64,000 nucleotides of DNA, from positions 124,001-188,000 of the forward strand of contig QWDQ01000053.1 in the NCBI GenBank assembly GCA_003868215.1, written 5' to 3'. The number at the start of each line of letters is the position of its first letter. The first letter of the stretch is position 1. A model generated the notes under the pieces. The model was not told the DNA's origin, ran no database searches, and saw nothing but the letters and a program-made list of their open reading frames with translations. The stretch is from Pseudophaeomoniella oleicola. Taxonomy: Eukaryota; Ascomycota; Eurotiomycetes; Phaeomoniellales; Phaeomoniellaceae. Position numbers and translations under genes: made by a program. Below, one piece after another: positions 1 to 10,780 of the stretch.

Positions 1-1
1 A

Positions 2-1099
2 GAAGCCGAGTCAGTCACAGGCAACGAGAATGGTGTTGGCGACTACGTGATCGATTATCTACAGGAACGAGGCTTTCTCGTAGCAAAACAACCAGTCGAG
101 CAGCCGGATCCGTCTAAGAAGCCTAGATTCAATGTGCTTGCTCTCACACCGGGAACTGTACCAGGAACGCACATCAAAACAATCGTTAGCTCACATATAG
201 ATACGGTACCGCCTTTCATTCCCTATAATCTTTCGTCACCGTCGGGTGATCTGTCGAGCTCGACATTCAATCGAAAGGAAATTTTGATATCTGGCCGTGG
301 TAGTGTCGATGCCAAGGCTTGTGTGGCAGCCCAAGTCCATGCGGTTCTCGAATTACTGGACAGCAAATCGATCAATCCAAATGATGTCGCGCTTCTTTTT
401 GTCGTTGGCGAGGAGGACGGTGGTGATGGTATGGCCACGTTTTCTGACTCACCACACAATAATGGTGACTACGCGGCTGTCATCTTCGGCGAACCTACGG
501 AATTGAAATTAGCGACTGGGCACAAGGGAATATTGATGGTCACCATCACAGCCAAAGGTCAAGCCGCACACTCAGGATATCCATGGCTAGGTAGATCAGC
601 CAATTCGATGCTCATCCCCGCCTTGGCAATCATGGACCGACTCGGTAACATCCCAGAAGTCGACGGTGGTCTCCCTAGCAGCGAAAAATATGGCAATACT
701 ACTGTGAATCTCGGTCTCCTCGAGGGTGGTGTCGCTGCCAACGTGGTTGCGGAACAAGCAAGGGTCAAGATCGCATGCCGACTCGCAGGTGGCGACAGGG
801 ATAAGGCAGTCGAGATCATCAAGAAAGCCCTCAAGGGTCTGGGGGAAAATTACGAAGTCACATTTTCACAAGGTTATGGACCAGTTGACATCGATGCGGA
901 TGTGCCAGGCTTTGAAACCATCACTGTCAACTACGGTACAGACATTCCAAATCTGAAGGTCAAAGATACGGTGAAAAGATATCTCTACGGTCCCGGAACG
1001 ATCACCGTCGCACACTCGGCTCACGAGGCGTTGACTGTGGGGGATCTCGAGGAGGCCGTGAAGGGCTATAAGAAGTTGATACTACATGCTCTGCAGTGA
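2..1099 (+). CDS. M20-family metallopeptidase (5' partial)
   Basis: Zinc-dependent peptidase/deacylase of the M20 (ArgE/DapE/ACY1/CPG2) family, which hydrolyses amide bonds of small peptides or acylated amino acids. The reading frame is open to the left edge and begins with the family's SVTGNE-type helix, so the N-terminus lies outside the window; the GTG at 47 is not the start. Metal-ligand motifs are visible in order: SSHIDTVPP (His and Asp), GRGSVDAK (bridging Asp), VVGEEDGGDG (catalytic Glu pair), GEPTELKLATGHKG, and a late His in TVAHSAHEAL. The dimerisation (lid) domain sits between GHKG and the C-terminus. No intron is seen in the visible part. The exact substrate cannot be told. It stops 462 bases before eIF2 gamma, on the same strand. 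Confidence 0.88.
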   Translation, partial: EAESVTGNENGVGDYVIDYLQERGFLVAKQPVEQPDPSKKPRFNVLALTPGTVPGTHIKTIVSSHIDTVPPFIPYNLSSPSGDLSSSTFNRKEILISGRGSVDAKACVAAQVHAVLELLDSKSINPNDVALLFVVGEEDGGDGMATFSDSPHNNGDYAAVIFGEPTELKLATGHKGILMVTITAKGQAAHSGYPWLGRSANSMLIPALAIMDRLGNIPEVDGGLPSSEKYGNTTVNLGLLEGGVAANVVAEQARVKIACRLAGGDRDKAVEIIKKALKGLGENYEVTFSQGYGPVDIDADVPGFETITVNYGTDIPNLKVKDTVKRYLYGPGTITVAHSAHEALTVGDLEEAVKGYKKLILHALQ

Positions 1100-1561
1100 T
1101 GTCCACGGGTGTTTTCTCGAACGATTCAAGCTACGATAAATGGCAATGTTCCCAAATGTGAGTAGCGTTTGCTATCTCGCAGACGGTTGTAGAGATATAA
1201 ATATCCATAAGCGTATACACACTATTTCTCTCCCACAGTTGATATGATTTAATGGTTTCCTTTTTCGGCCGTGAGTCAAAAGAATATTCCCCGCCAAATT
1301 TGACATTACACCAAAGCGTCACCAAAATCGCAAGTCTCTGTGGACAACCCTTGAAATATCACCATAGACCCTCCGATCGCATCAGAGCAGACTCTTCCTA
1401 CCGTACAAAAGTTCACTTTGCTCAGGTTGGCAGTTGACGAAAGAGTATCGCTTGCGCCACACCCCACATTCGTCCCGCTATCAAAACTTTCCACAGCGAC
1501 GAGGATTATTCACTGAACATCATTCAAACAATTACCGACTTTTCAAGGAAACACCGCAATC
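1100..1561. other. Intergenic, eIF2 gamma upstream region
   Basis: This stretch holds the 3' flank of the M20 gene and the presumed promoter and leader of the eIF2 gamma gene. Only short overlapping frames occur in it and no gene is supported. Confidence 0.6.
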
Positions 1562-3218
1562 ATGGCGACGAACGGTGATTTCTCTGAAGACGAGTCTCTT
1601 CCAGGCTCCCCAGCTCCCGAGGAGCAAGATGTTGCAGAGGAGGAGATCGAGGATGTCGGCCCAAGCTCGAAAGAACCAAAATCGATCCTGAAGCGATCTC
1701 CAGCCGCAATCCCAGAGCCTGCCCGACCTACGCTACCAGAGCAACCGGATCCAGCTGACCTCGACCTCGGCACCCTTACACCGCTCACACCCGAGATCAT
1801 TGCACGACAGGCTACAATCAATATCGGTACGATCGGACATGTAGCGCACGGAAAATCCACAGTCGTAAAAGCGATATCTGGTGTGCAGACTGTGCGTTTC
1901 AAAAACGAGTTGGAGAGAAATATTACCATTAAGCTCGGTTATGCGAATGCAAAGATCTACAAGTGTGACAACGATGAGTGTCCGCGACCGACGTGTTACA
2001 GGAGCTTTAAGAGCGAGAAGGAGGTTGACCCGCCGTGTGAACGTGAAGGCTGCACGGGGAGATACAGGCTGTTGAGACATGTCTCGTATGTTGTCGCATC
2101 TATTGAAGCGCACTGAAGGTAACTGACAAGTTGCAGATTTGTCGATTGTCCCGGTCACGATATTCTCATGAGTACTATGCTTTCAGGTGCCGCAGTCATG
2201 GACGCTGCGTTGTTGCTGATAGCTGGAAATGAAACCTGTCCACAACCTCAGACATCAGAACATCTCGCAGCCATCGAAATCATGAAGCTCAAGCATATCA
2301 TCATCCTCCAGAACAAGGTCGACTTGATGAGGGAAGAAGGTGCCGTACAACACTACCAGTCCATACTGAAATTTATCCGTGGTACGGTCGCAGACGGTTC
2401 ACCAATCATCCCCATTTCAGCACAGTTGAAATACAACATCGATGCCATCAACGAATACCTCGTCACCAAGATCCCTGTTCCTGTCCGAGATTTCCAAGCC
2501 TCACCTCACATGATTGTCATCCGTTCTTTTGACGTCAACAAACCTGGTGCTGAGATCGAAGATTTGAAGGGTGGTGTTGCTGGTGGTAGTATCTTGACCG
2601 GTGTTTTGAAGCTTGGCGATGAGATCGAGATCCGTCCAGGTATTATTACCAAAGATGAGACTGGCAAGACTATCTGCCACCCTATCATGAGCCGCATTGT
2701 CTCCCTCTTTGCGGAGCACAACGACCTGAAATTTGCTGTTCCAGGTGGTCTTATTGGTGTCGGAACTCGTGTTGATCCAACTCTGTGCCGTGCTGACCGT
2801 CTTGTCGGTCACGTCCTTGGTCTTCGCGGTAACTTGCCAAAGATCTACATTGAACTTGAAGTCAACTACTTCTTGCTCCGAAGGCTCCTTGGTGTTAAGA
2901 CTGCCGATGGCAAGCAAGCCAAGGTTGCCAAATTGAGCAAGAACGAAGTACTGATGGTGAACATTGGATCCACTGCCACCGGCGCCAAGGTTATGGCTGT
3001 CAAGGCCGACGCGGCTAAGCTGTCTTTGACAAGCCCTGCCTGTACCGAGGTGGGCGAGAAGATCGCCCTTAGCAGAAGAATAGAGAAGCATTGGCGCTTG
3101 ATTGGATGGGCCAACATTGTTGCGTAAGTCTTGGATCTGTTTTTTTTAATCCTTGTTTCTGACTACTCGATACTGACAACTTGACAGCGGATCGACCATC
3201 GAGCCTGAGTCGTCATAA
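1562..3218 (+). CDS. GCD11: Translation initiation factor eIF2 gamma subunit
   Basis: GTPase subunit of eIF2, which delivers Met-tRNAi to the 40S ribosome. Three exons fit: 1562-2085, 2137-3123 and 3188-3218, giving about 513 residues, normal for the fungal factor. The introns are 51 and 64 bases. Landmarks are an acidic fungal N-terminal extension, the P-loop GHVAHGKST, an inserted zinc knuckle with Cys pairs ([11 protein letters not shown] and CEREGC), DCPGHDILM (G3) rebuilt exactly across the first splice, NKVDL (G4) and SAQLKYN (G5), then the EF-Tu-like domains II and III. The third exon encodes only the last ten residues, ending GSTIEPESS. The ATG follows a clean AATC context. The identification is secure. 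Confidence 0.96.
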
Positions 3219-5087
3219 AACTGAATGCTCTATCCCCAAAACACAAGTATAGCAGACCTGTTCATTCGAGTCTGAGAGACCGAGCTTGGGGGGACAGTGA
3301 ATCAGGATGAAGGGTTATGACGCATCTGCATGGTGTACAGGCTAGAAATTGTCTTTTGACATCAGGTCAGGGCTACACTGTGTAGACTGAGGGTACAGGC
3401 CGGGTCAACAGTAGGACAACAACGCAGGTTGACTTCCTGCTCGGGAACAGATATGCATTGATTTCGCAACGCTATGGGACTATGATAGTCAAGAATTTCG
3501 GGCGATTATGATGGGGCATTTATGTGTATGATAGAGCTCCTTCGCGAAAGAAAGAAAAAAGTCCGAAATGGCGCAGCGTTTCACTGAAGTGCGGATAGAA
3601 TGACAATTGAATATATTTCAATAAGAAATATGAATAGCCGTCTTTCCTGGGCTGGGTGAATTCGCTTGCCATATCACCCCCTATCTAAGGTATCTATGTA
3701 TCTAGTCAACGCAACGTGGATCTTGTCTACCCTATCGTAGTACTATGTACATCTGGTATTTAGAAGGAGTTTCGCCTATCTTGATACCATGTACCTAACT
3801 GTGTCAGGTACCTAGATATGATACGGGTGTCTTCGACGTACGACATAACAACATTCATCAGTCAGCGTACGGTTGAATCGGACCGAGATGAGGACTTGGA
3901 CCTAAGCTATGACTACTACCAGCTTACTACTAGAAACAGACTTCTTGTGTGTAAATATAGGAGATAAGGTACCTAGTCATGACGTCCTCCATGGAAGAAT
4001 ACCTTAAGGTAGACTGACTGTGAGGTAAGGTAAATTAAGGTGAAAGTGTTACGGTACTGTAATTATTCAGAACTGAGAGGAAAAAGATGCAGGAATTTTT
4101 TGTCAGGTAGGTAATATTACCGGTTCTTGCTCCGTACGTACGGTACAGATAGCGTAAGGCATTTTCTCCATCGACTTCCACTCAAAGGTATACATATTTA
4201 TCGATGATGTATACATACCTACACTACAGTACATGCCAAATGTCCTACTAACAGACATAATATTCTCGCATCTCTGTTTTACCTGCATACACTAGGTAAC
4301 AATGGTGTGTATCTATGTAGATATTACCTAGGTACGCATACATCGGATATGACAGGCCCCTCTTGTCCCCCCGTCAATACTGTGTCGGTATTTGCTGCGT
4401 TTACGTAGGTACTGAATGGTAGAGGTAAGGTACAGGTAGGTTGGTTGGTAGGTAAAAATGGGAGGGAGATCCGAAATGTTGGTTGATCTCATGTGCTGTA
4501 TACACCATAGCTGGCTTAGGTACGTACAAGTAGGTAGGTATTGAAGGAACAGTACCTGCATTGGGGGGTATCTGAGGTCTGTAGGTAGGTAGGTTCATGC
4601 TCCCATAACTGACTTTCCCTTGACTTTTGCCATCTGTTAGTACCTTCCCTTGGGATTTCTTTTCCTCCTCTTCTCTCTCCATTCTTCCTTTCAGGACTAC
4701 CTACGGTTTGTACCTTACATCTCGGATTCAAAAGTCATCTTCATTGAAAAATCCTCTCTCCGAACCTTGGAATATAAAATACGAGATTGAGATATAGGGG
4801 AAAGTGAAGAGAGAGAGAGAGTCTCTTATAGAGCTACGTCACACAGTCAAGGCAAAGAGAACGGTCCTAGACGGGTCATCGCAGTTGCGAGATCTTCTTG
4901 AAAGACCGAATCAGCTCTGGAAGTTCACGGAGCTTTGATCTGAGCTGTTGTCACAACGACTGTGTACACAGAATATAACCTCTACAACGATCCGTTCGAG
5001 TTGACCATCACCCGTACAACAATATCCTCAACCACAACCTCTCTTACTACTACCATCCTACAGTCTTTCCTCCCTTCCAACTCCGCA
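3219..5087. other. Long intergenic region with TACC/GGTA repeats
   Basis: No conserved coding frame is seen. The stretch contains several TACCTAGGTA-like palindromes, densest at 4310-4600, and a pyrimidine-rich tract at 4660-4690. The part from about 4740 is probably promoter and long leader for the small gene that starts at 5088. Confidence 0.6.
4310..4600. repeat. TACC/GGTA tetranucleotide block
   Basis: Repeated GGTAGGTA, TACCTACC and TACCTAGGTA units are scattered through this segment. The same unit recurs in other gene-free parts of the window. Confidence 0.7.
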
Positions 5088-5510
5088 ATGTCTGCCTCCG
5101 GCCCCGGCCAAATCCACAAAACCTCCCACGGTCCCCCCCGCGGCAACGCCGCCAAAGTCATCCTCCCCATCGCCATCACCCCCTTCGCCCTACTCTTCGG
5201 CTGGAACTACCTCACGCGAGGCAACCCGCTCAAGACTGCCGGTGTCAGCAACATCGAAAACAGCCACTCTGCCGGCGGCGCTACGAAGACACACACGGCC
5301 GCTTACGGAGGGACGCCGAGAGGCAACGCCAAGGATGATACGTTGGCGGGCAATCCGAGCAGCCAGGTCGGCGGGAAGCAGGACTTTGAGGCGAGGAATA
5401 GTCAAGGGCAGGTTAGTCATGGGGATGAACAGAGGGCGACGGGGAAAGGGGGGAAAGGGGCTCCCGGGATGATGGCGGATGCTATGTATGGGACAAAGGA
5501 ACATAAATGA
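5088..5510 (+). CDS. Small single-pass membrane protein, unknown function
   Basis: A 140-residue protein not assigned to a named family. The ATG at 5088 (MSASGPGQIHKTSHG) is preferred to the in-frame one at 4962 because the 42 extra residues are low-complexity Ser/Thr-rich and look like translated leader. There is one hydrophobic segment at about residues 23-43 (VILPIAITPFALLFGWNYL), followed by a hydrophilic Gly/Thr/Asn-rich tail. A short motif occurs twice, GPPRGNA before the membrane segment and GTPRGNA after it. No signal peptide is apparent. Codon use over the first 200 bases is strongly C-biased at third positions, as in a genuine gene. Small fungal proteins of this layout exist, but no function should be inferred. 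Confidence 0.6.
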   Translation: MSASGPGQIHKTSHGPPRGNAAKVILPIAITPFALLFGWNYLTRGNPLKTAGVSNIENSHSAGGATKTHTAAYGGTPRGNAKDDTLAGNPSSQVGGKQDFEARNSQGQVSHGDEQRATGKGGKGAPGMMADAMYGTKEHK

Positions 5511-6065
5511 GGAAAGGACCTACATACGCAGAGCACAGCAAACGAAGATGGGAGCTTGGAAGAAGATGAATATGAAGAAGGGGAAGAGTCTTCTTGTCTG
5601 TTCGTCTCATCGCATTCTTAGGTGTGGCTATCGTTCGAAAAACTTCCAATTTGATAATAACCCTCCTGGGACGTTATCGTTGTTTGAAGTCGGATCATTT
5701 GATCGAGCTGACTTTGCTGGTGGTACTGCTGCTGCTGCTGCTGCTGTTGTTGTTAAAAGGAAAAGGATAGAGAAATAAAAAAGGGGGCAAAGGCGGCATT
5801 GTATTGTTTATTATTGATATTTATTATTATTATTATTATCAATAGTGACTTGTGTGTTCTTGTGTGCTTTTTGTTTCTGATTTTTCTTTCTGATTTGAAT
5901 TGTTGAAGGTGTATAAGTCATGAGATAAGAAGGGTTTTTTGTGTAAGGAAGGGAGGGAATTGGGAATGTATGTGATTGATTGAATGGAAGGGATATAATT
6001 ATGTTAGATGTAGAAAGGTTGGATGGATGGATGGATGTACGAGATTTAGAGGGAAGAAGAAGGGG

Positions 6066-6103
<38 letters not shown>

Positions 6104-6441
6104 CACATCAGATGAGACCTTGAGAGTATTATGTGTTTGGGAAGAATTTTGGATATCTTTTTTTTTTTTTTTTGCGACGTCAATCAAGCCTTATATAAAG
6201 CTCGTTGTTCGCTGTTCGTTGCATGGCAGTAGCAGTGATAGTAAGTAGTAGTAGTAGTAAAAGAAGAGAGGGACATGATCAGCTGTCGTTTGGAGAGGGT
6301 TTCCTTTCCCGACATATCATGGCTTAATCAAGAAACCTCTTTCCTCTTCTCTTCATTGGGCTCCATCCACACCCTATTTTGACCAAGCGCTAGTAGAAGA
6401 CAAATAAATAGAAGACAGTTCATTTAAAGATGCCCCTCTAT
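5511..6441. other. Intergenic region rich in simple repeats
   Basis: The region contains CTG-type repeats near 5725-5750, a TTA-rich tract near 5810-5840, GGAT repeats at 6021-6037, a GA run at 6069-6101 and a poly-T run near 6160. No gene is supported. It carries the 3' flanks of two converging genes. Confidence 0.65.
6069..6101 (+). repeat. (GA)n microsatellite
   Basis: Uninterrupted GA dinucleotide run of about 16 units in intergenic DNA. Confidence 0.95.
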
Positions 6442-7185
6442 CTACCTGACGATACCCTCGAATCGGTTCTTGAACCACTTGATGGTGTCTGCATCGGTAA
6501 CCTTGTGGGAGGTACCGATCCTGGACTTGGCGCGGCGGCGTCTTGTGACTCGGACACCTGGGCGGGACCTGTTGCAAAGACTATTAGTATTGCTCAAGAT
6601 TTGGATTGGGAAGACAGTTGGTGGCACTCACATGCAGCAGTAGAAGTCCATTCCGTAGATACCGATAGCTGGGTCATACTTGATACCGAGATCGATGTGT
6701 TCGCTGATACCGAAACCGAAGTTACCGGTGTTGGAGAAGTTTCTCTTTCTCAACTCGTATTCCTTGACCTTAAGACCACGTTCGAGGATTTCCTCGGCCT
6801 TGGGTCCACGGACGGTGACATGGACAGCGATCTTTTCGTTACGACGGATACCAAACGTTCGGACAGTGTAGCGAGCCTTGCCTATGGAGAGAGAAAAAGT
6901 CACGGATTAGCCGACCTGAACCTGGGTCGAAGGATAGAAGCAACAGAGCTTTGCAATTCTCATGCTTGGAAACATTCTCGCAAGACATGTAGAAATCGCG
7001 CCAGCATGCTTTTCTAAGGCTCAAAGTGTGGACGCACTGTAGACTGGGGTTTGACCGCTCAATTGTTCGAGCACCTTTGCGGCACGAGTAAGTCTGTCAC
7101 CAGACTCGCCGACAGAGATGTTGAGGACGAGCTTGTCAATACGGAGCTCCCGCATGGGGTTGGCGGACTTGTCGTTCTCTGCCAT
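6442..7185 (-). CDS. RPL11: 60S ribosomal protein L11 (uL5)
   Basis: Large-subunit protein that contacts 5S rRNA and the central protuberance. Three exons read on the minus strand are 7185-7038, 6881-6632 and 6568-6442, totalling 174 residues, the length of yeast Rpl11. Diagnostic stretches include [58 protein letters not shown] and the C-terminal [10 protein letters not shown]. The introns are 156 and 63 bases and both keep frame. Two introns in a short ribosomal protein gene are usual for filamentous fungi. It is transcribed divergently from SmB, with 379 bases between the two start codons. Confidence 0.96.
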
Positions 7186-7564
7186 GGCGACTGAATGATC
7201 AGAGAAATGTTGTTGGTTGAGGGTGGTGGAAAGTTGTCGAGGTCTGGTTGAAATCGCAAAAGAGAATCGTGAATTCGTGAATTCTCAAAATTGTTCGTGT
7301 GGGAAGTTGGCCCCACTTGATATTCTGTGATTGGTTGATGATGCTTCTGCGGGAAAGCTTCAAGTGAAAGGTCAACGAAACATCAAACATATCGTCGAGC
7401 TGGGAACTTTTCAGTGAGCGATCACTCAAGGCGATTCTCCCCGCTCTCCTCATCCAAAGAAGAAGAGAATTGGTGTCGCCGTGGTGAGAAGCTTCGTATA
7501 GTCTCTGCTGAACTCATTTTTTTGGAATTTCCACAGAGTCGCATTCGTGCGCAACACCGTCGAT
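7186..7564. promoter_or_regulatory. Divergent promoter region RPL11 / SmB
   Basis: A 379-base gap between the start codons of two highly expressed, divergent housekeeping genes. It must contain both promoters. No specific factor site is claimed. Confidence 0.6.
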
Positions 7565-8508
7565 ATGGCGGCCGCCGCGAAGCAGGGAAAGATGGTATGT
7601 CCTACCTTGCTACGAACAAGCATTGAAAGCCATGATTGACGATAATAGCTGACTTGTGACCATCTAGCAAAACCTCGTACGTCTATGCGCTGTTGACGCC
7701 ATGATGCGTCTATCGTGCTAACAGTCAATACAGATCAACTACCGAATGAGGATCACATTAAATGACGGTAGACAGATGACTGGCCAAATGATGGCCTTTG
7801 ACAAGGTCAGCCTACACTTGCGCCTCCATTGTGGATCCATATTGACTTCTACAAGCACATGAACATCGTCCTTGCTGATACAGAAGAGTTCCGACGGGTC
7901 AAGAGAAAACAAACGAAGAGCAACGCCCCCGGTGCAGCCTCAGCTCCTTTGGTCGAAGTCGATGAAAAGCGCACCTTGGGTCTTATTATCCTACGAGGAA
8001 CGAACATTGTCTCATGCTCGGTTGAAGGACCACCACCATCAGATCCAGCTGCAAGGTTAGGCACAAGTGCACCAGGTGGTGCTGCTGCTCCTACATTATC
8101 CGCTGGTACAGGTATAAGCAGACCTGCCGGAAGAGGCCTGCCAGTTGGTCTTGGAGGACCAGCTGCTGGTGTTGGAGGGCCGGCACCAGGAGGTTTTGGA
8201 GGATTTCCACCTGGAGGGTTTCAGGGTCCTCCATCCGGCTTTGGAGGCAGAGGGGGACCACCGGGCGGACCACGTACGTTGCAAAAGTTTCTCGTTCCAC
8301 ATTCAATGCTGACTCTCAGAACAGCTGGTTTTGCTCCTCCACCAGGATTTGGAGCGGCACCAGGCGGACCACGTAAGTCATGAGATATTCCTGATTTTTG
8401 ACCAGTGCTAATGATAGTAAAGCAGCTGGCTTCCAACCACCACCAGGGTTCCAGGGACCACCAGGTCCAGGGAGAGGCTACCCTCCACCAGGATTCGGAG
8501 GGAGGTAA
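7565..8508 (+). CDS. SMB1: Small nuclear ribonucleoprotein SmB
   Basis: Core Sm-ring protein of spliceosomal snRNPs. Six exons fit: 7565-7594, 7668-7676, 7734-7805, 7856-8273, 8325-8372 and 8426-8508, giving about 219 residues. Sm1 is NLINYRMRITLNDGRQMTGQ and continues to MAFDKHMNIVLADTEEF; Sm2 is LGLIILRGTNIVSCSVE. The C-terminal half is a Pro/Gly-rich tail, as in SmB. Exon 2 is a 9-base microexon encoding Gln-Asn-Leu; skipping it would keep frame but remove Sm1 residues. The last two introns interrupt the tail at the same phase in near-identical GGP contexts. The start MAAAAKQGKM agrees with fungal relatives. Confidence 0.93.
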
Positions 8509-9178
8509 AGGGAGAGAGTCGATGCAGAGTCTATGTCTATTTCGAGCTTATGTCACGTGGCTCGAAAGTACCATCTGGTGTTCGGAATTCAAAAGGAAAT
8601 TGTTGTTTGCTTTGAGCACGCCAGTTATGATCAGAATAGCCCGGAAAAAGGTTCATGTTGCAGGAGGCAAAACGGCGTTCTTAAGGGGAAGCAACGGGTT
8701 GAGCAGTCAGATGAGATATCATGTCGTTGGTTCTGGCTATAGCCATGGTCCGAAAACGCTCCTATAGAGGAATGGGGACTTTATACCATGACCATGCAAA
8801 AGAAGCCCCGAGGTAGTTCAGTAGTTCAAGGTACATCTAGCCATCCATCGAAGCAAGCCCTTGAGGATTGGAGCATCAGTTTCCATGTGTTATACATCCT
8901 GAGTAAGACTCCGTATGTATGTCACTACTGAACGCGGGCTTTCGGATGAAATCTCGTTAAACTCCGAAAAGCTTTCTGCTTTCTGCCGGCCGGTCATCAT
9001 CAGACGTTATCCATCACTACCCCAACAGTAATAGACCCCCAGAACATCAATTGACTCACCTTTCTCACCTTCCGACCATCGCAAGAAATCAGTCGACGAA
9101 CATTGTCACTTGTTCCTGGCCGCTACACTCAGAATACATCGACCTTCTTCGACCTTACGTGAGGCGCAGTGAGCAACC
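8509..9178. other. Intergenic, SmB 3' flank and MPC1 promoter
   Basis: The frame at 8405-8767 overlaps the last SmB exon and shows no family resemblance, so it is not called. Nothing else is seen. Confidence 0.55.
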
Positions 9179-10219
9179 ATGGCCGCTGCGATAAAAGCTA
9201 TCAATGCCAAAATAAGGCAGAACAAGGCGCTGGATTATGTCTGCTCAACACGTATGTTACCGGTCCTTCGACTCAGTCCTTGCTGCATTGTGTCCCTTTT
9301 CCTATGCGCACACAGTTGCTGGCGGAGTAGCTAGAGGTTGTTGCCGGCCGGCGCAACTCCAGATGAGAGAAACAGTCTGCTAATGGGTCAATCGCGGACA
9401 GATTTCTGGGGCCCGATGTCGAATTTTGGTATACCTCTAGCAGCTATTGCAGACATTCAGAAAGATCCCGAGATGTAAGAAGTCCTTTGTTTCTGATGCA
9501 CTGCGGTTGCTTTACGTTGCGATTCACGGAGTTTGTCATTCGATCCGATTGGTGGACTTTGGGTGGTGCAGGAGCCTCTTATAACAATATAACACTGAAG
9601 AGCTGGATATGTTGCGCATACGCTATATTGCAATCCATTTGCTGTGTCAACGTTCTTTCCATTGCTACCGCTCATGAAGGACCTTCTACGGCGCATGAGG
9701 AGCGGACCTTTGCTCTCCCATCCATCTCCTTGCAAGTCGCTAAGAGCTTCCTCGGCGGAATCCTTCAGACGTCCTGGCTTATGTTGTTCGTTTACTGACA
9801 CTGGCTGTATAGTATCTCTGGCCCAATGACAGGCGCTCTCACCATATATTCCGCAACATTCATGCGATATTCCATGGCCGTCACTCCAAAGAACCCTCTA
9901 CTGTTCCTCTGCCACTTCATAAATTTCAACTCCCAAGCTGTCCAACTGTACAGATGGAACAACTTCTGGAAGTAAGTCTTGTACTCTCGATGTCCCGCTC
10001 CTGTCTGAGATCCTTCTCCTCCACCTCCTCCATCCCCTTTTTGTTTTTTTTTTTTTTTTCTGTCACAACGAAGCTAACAAGACGCTCAGCATGGGTGGTC
10101 GTGAAAAGTCTCTGGCCGAGAAAGCGCAAGGAGGCGCAGATACCCTCAAGGCCAAGGCCAGCAGTGTAGCGGAAGAAGCCAAATCTACAGCCGAGAAGGC
10201 ACTGGAGAAGACGAAGTAG
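9179..10219 (+). CDS. MPC1: Mitochondrial pyruvate carrier subunit 1
   Basis: Inner-membrane subunit that forms the pyruvate importer with MPC2/MPC3. Four exons fit: 9179-9251, 9402-9474, 9813-9971 and 10090-10219, about 144 residues. The core reads [20 protein letters not shown], then [20 protein letters not shown], then [20 protein letters not shown], matching the two-to-three-helix MPC fold. The second intron is 338 bases, long for this genome. The last exon adds a tail of about 43 residues rich in Ala, Glu and Lys (for example [19 protein letters not shown]) that resembles a LEA-like amphipathic helix and is not part of the yeast core protein. Exon joins are in frame at every step. Confidence 0.9.
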
Positions 10220-10780
10220 AAAGGCAGTCTCCCCCCGCAACCAGGAGGAAAGTGATCTATTCTAGACCCAGCCAAGACTTCCCCAAAGAAAACAACCCAA
10301 CATTGGAAAATGGAGAGAGTGAAGGGTTTGTTTGTTTGGGAGAGGGGGGTGGGGGATTGTTTTCAATGGTGCTTGTTCTCTTCCTTTTGTGATAGACTTC
10401 GTTTATTCATGTACCTAGGTAGGTACCACCCCTGTATAGTTGTCATATACACATGAAAACAATCTTCTTTTCCTCCAACGGCTTTTTTGTGGTCTACCAC
10501 TCTGTCTGGCATAAGTTCGCGGTCAAGGAAGTACGCTAATTACATAGGTTTTTATCTACCCTCCTGTCAAAATGTACAGCCACCTAGTACTTTTCAAAGA
10601 GGACTTGGTCAAATACGAGGAAGAGGGCAGGCAGTAAAACGAATCAACTATGTAGAGTAGAGAGAATTTGCAATTTTTTCCCTTTATATGAACGTATTTT
10701 CTTTTTATTCTTCAGCGTTTAGTCCTCTCTTTCTCACCTCTCTTTTCTGAACTACCTACCCTAGGTACCTACCGACCTAA
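10220..10780. other. Convergent 3' intergenic region
   Basis: Lies between the 3' ends of MPC1 and the P450-reductase gene. It contains two GTACCTAGGTAGGTACC-like palindromes (about 10410-10430 and 10750-10770). No gene is seen. Confidence 0.6.

Noticed and set aside
8405-8767. 120-codon frame downstream of SmB
   Set aside because: It overlaps the last SmB exon in another frame and has no recognisable feature.
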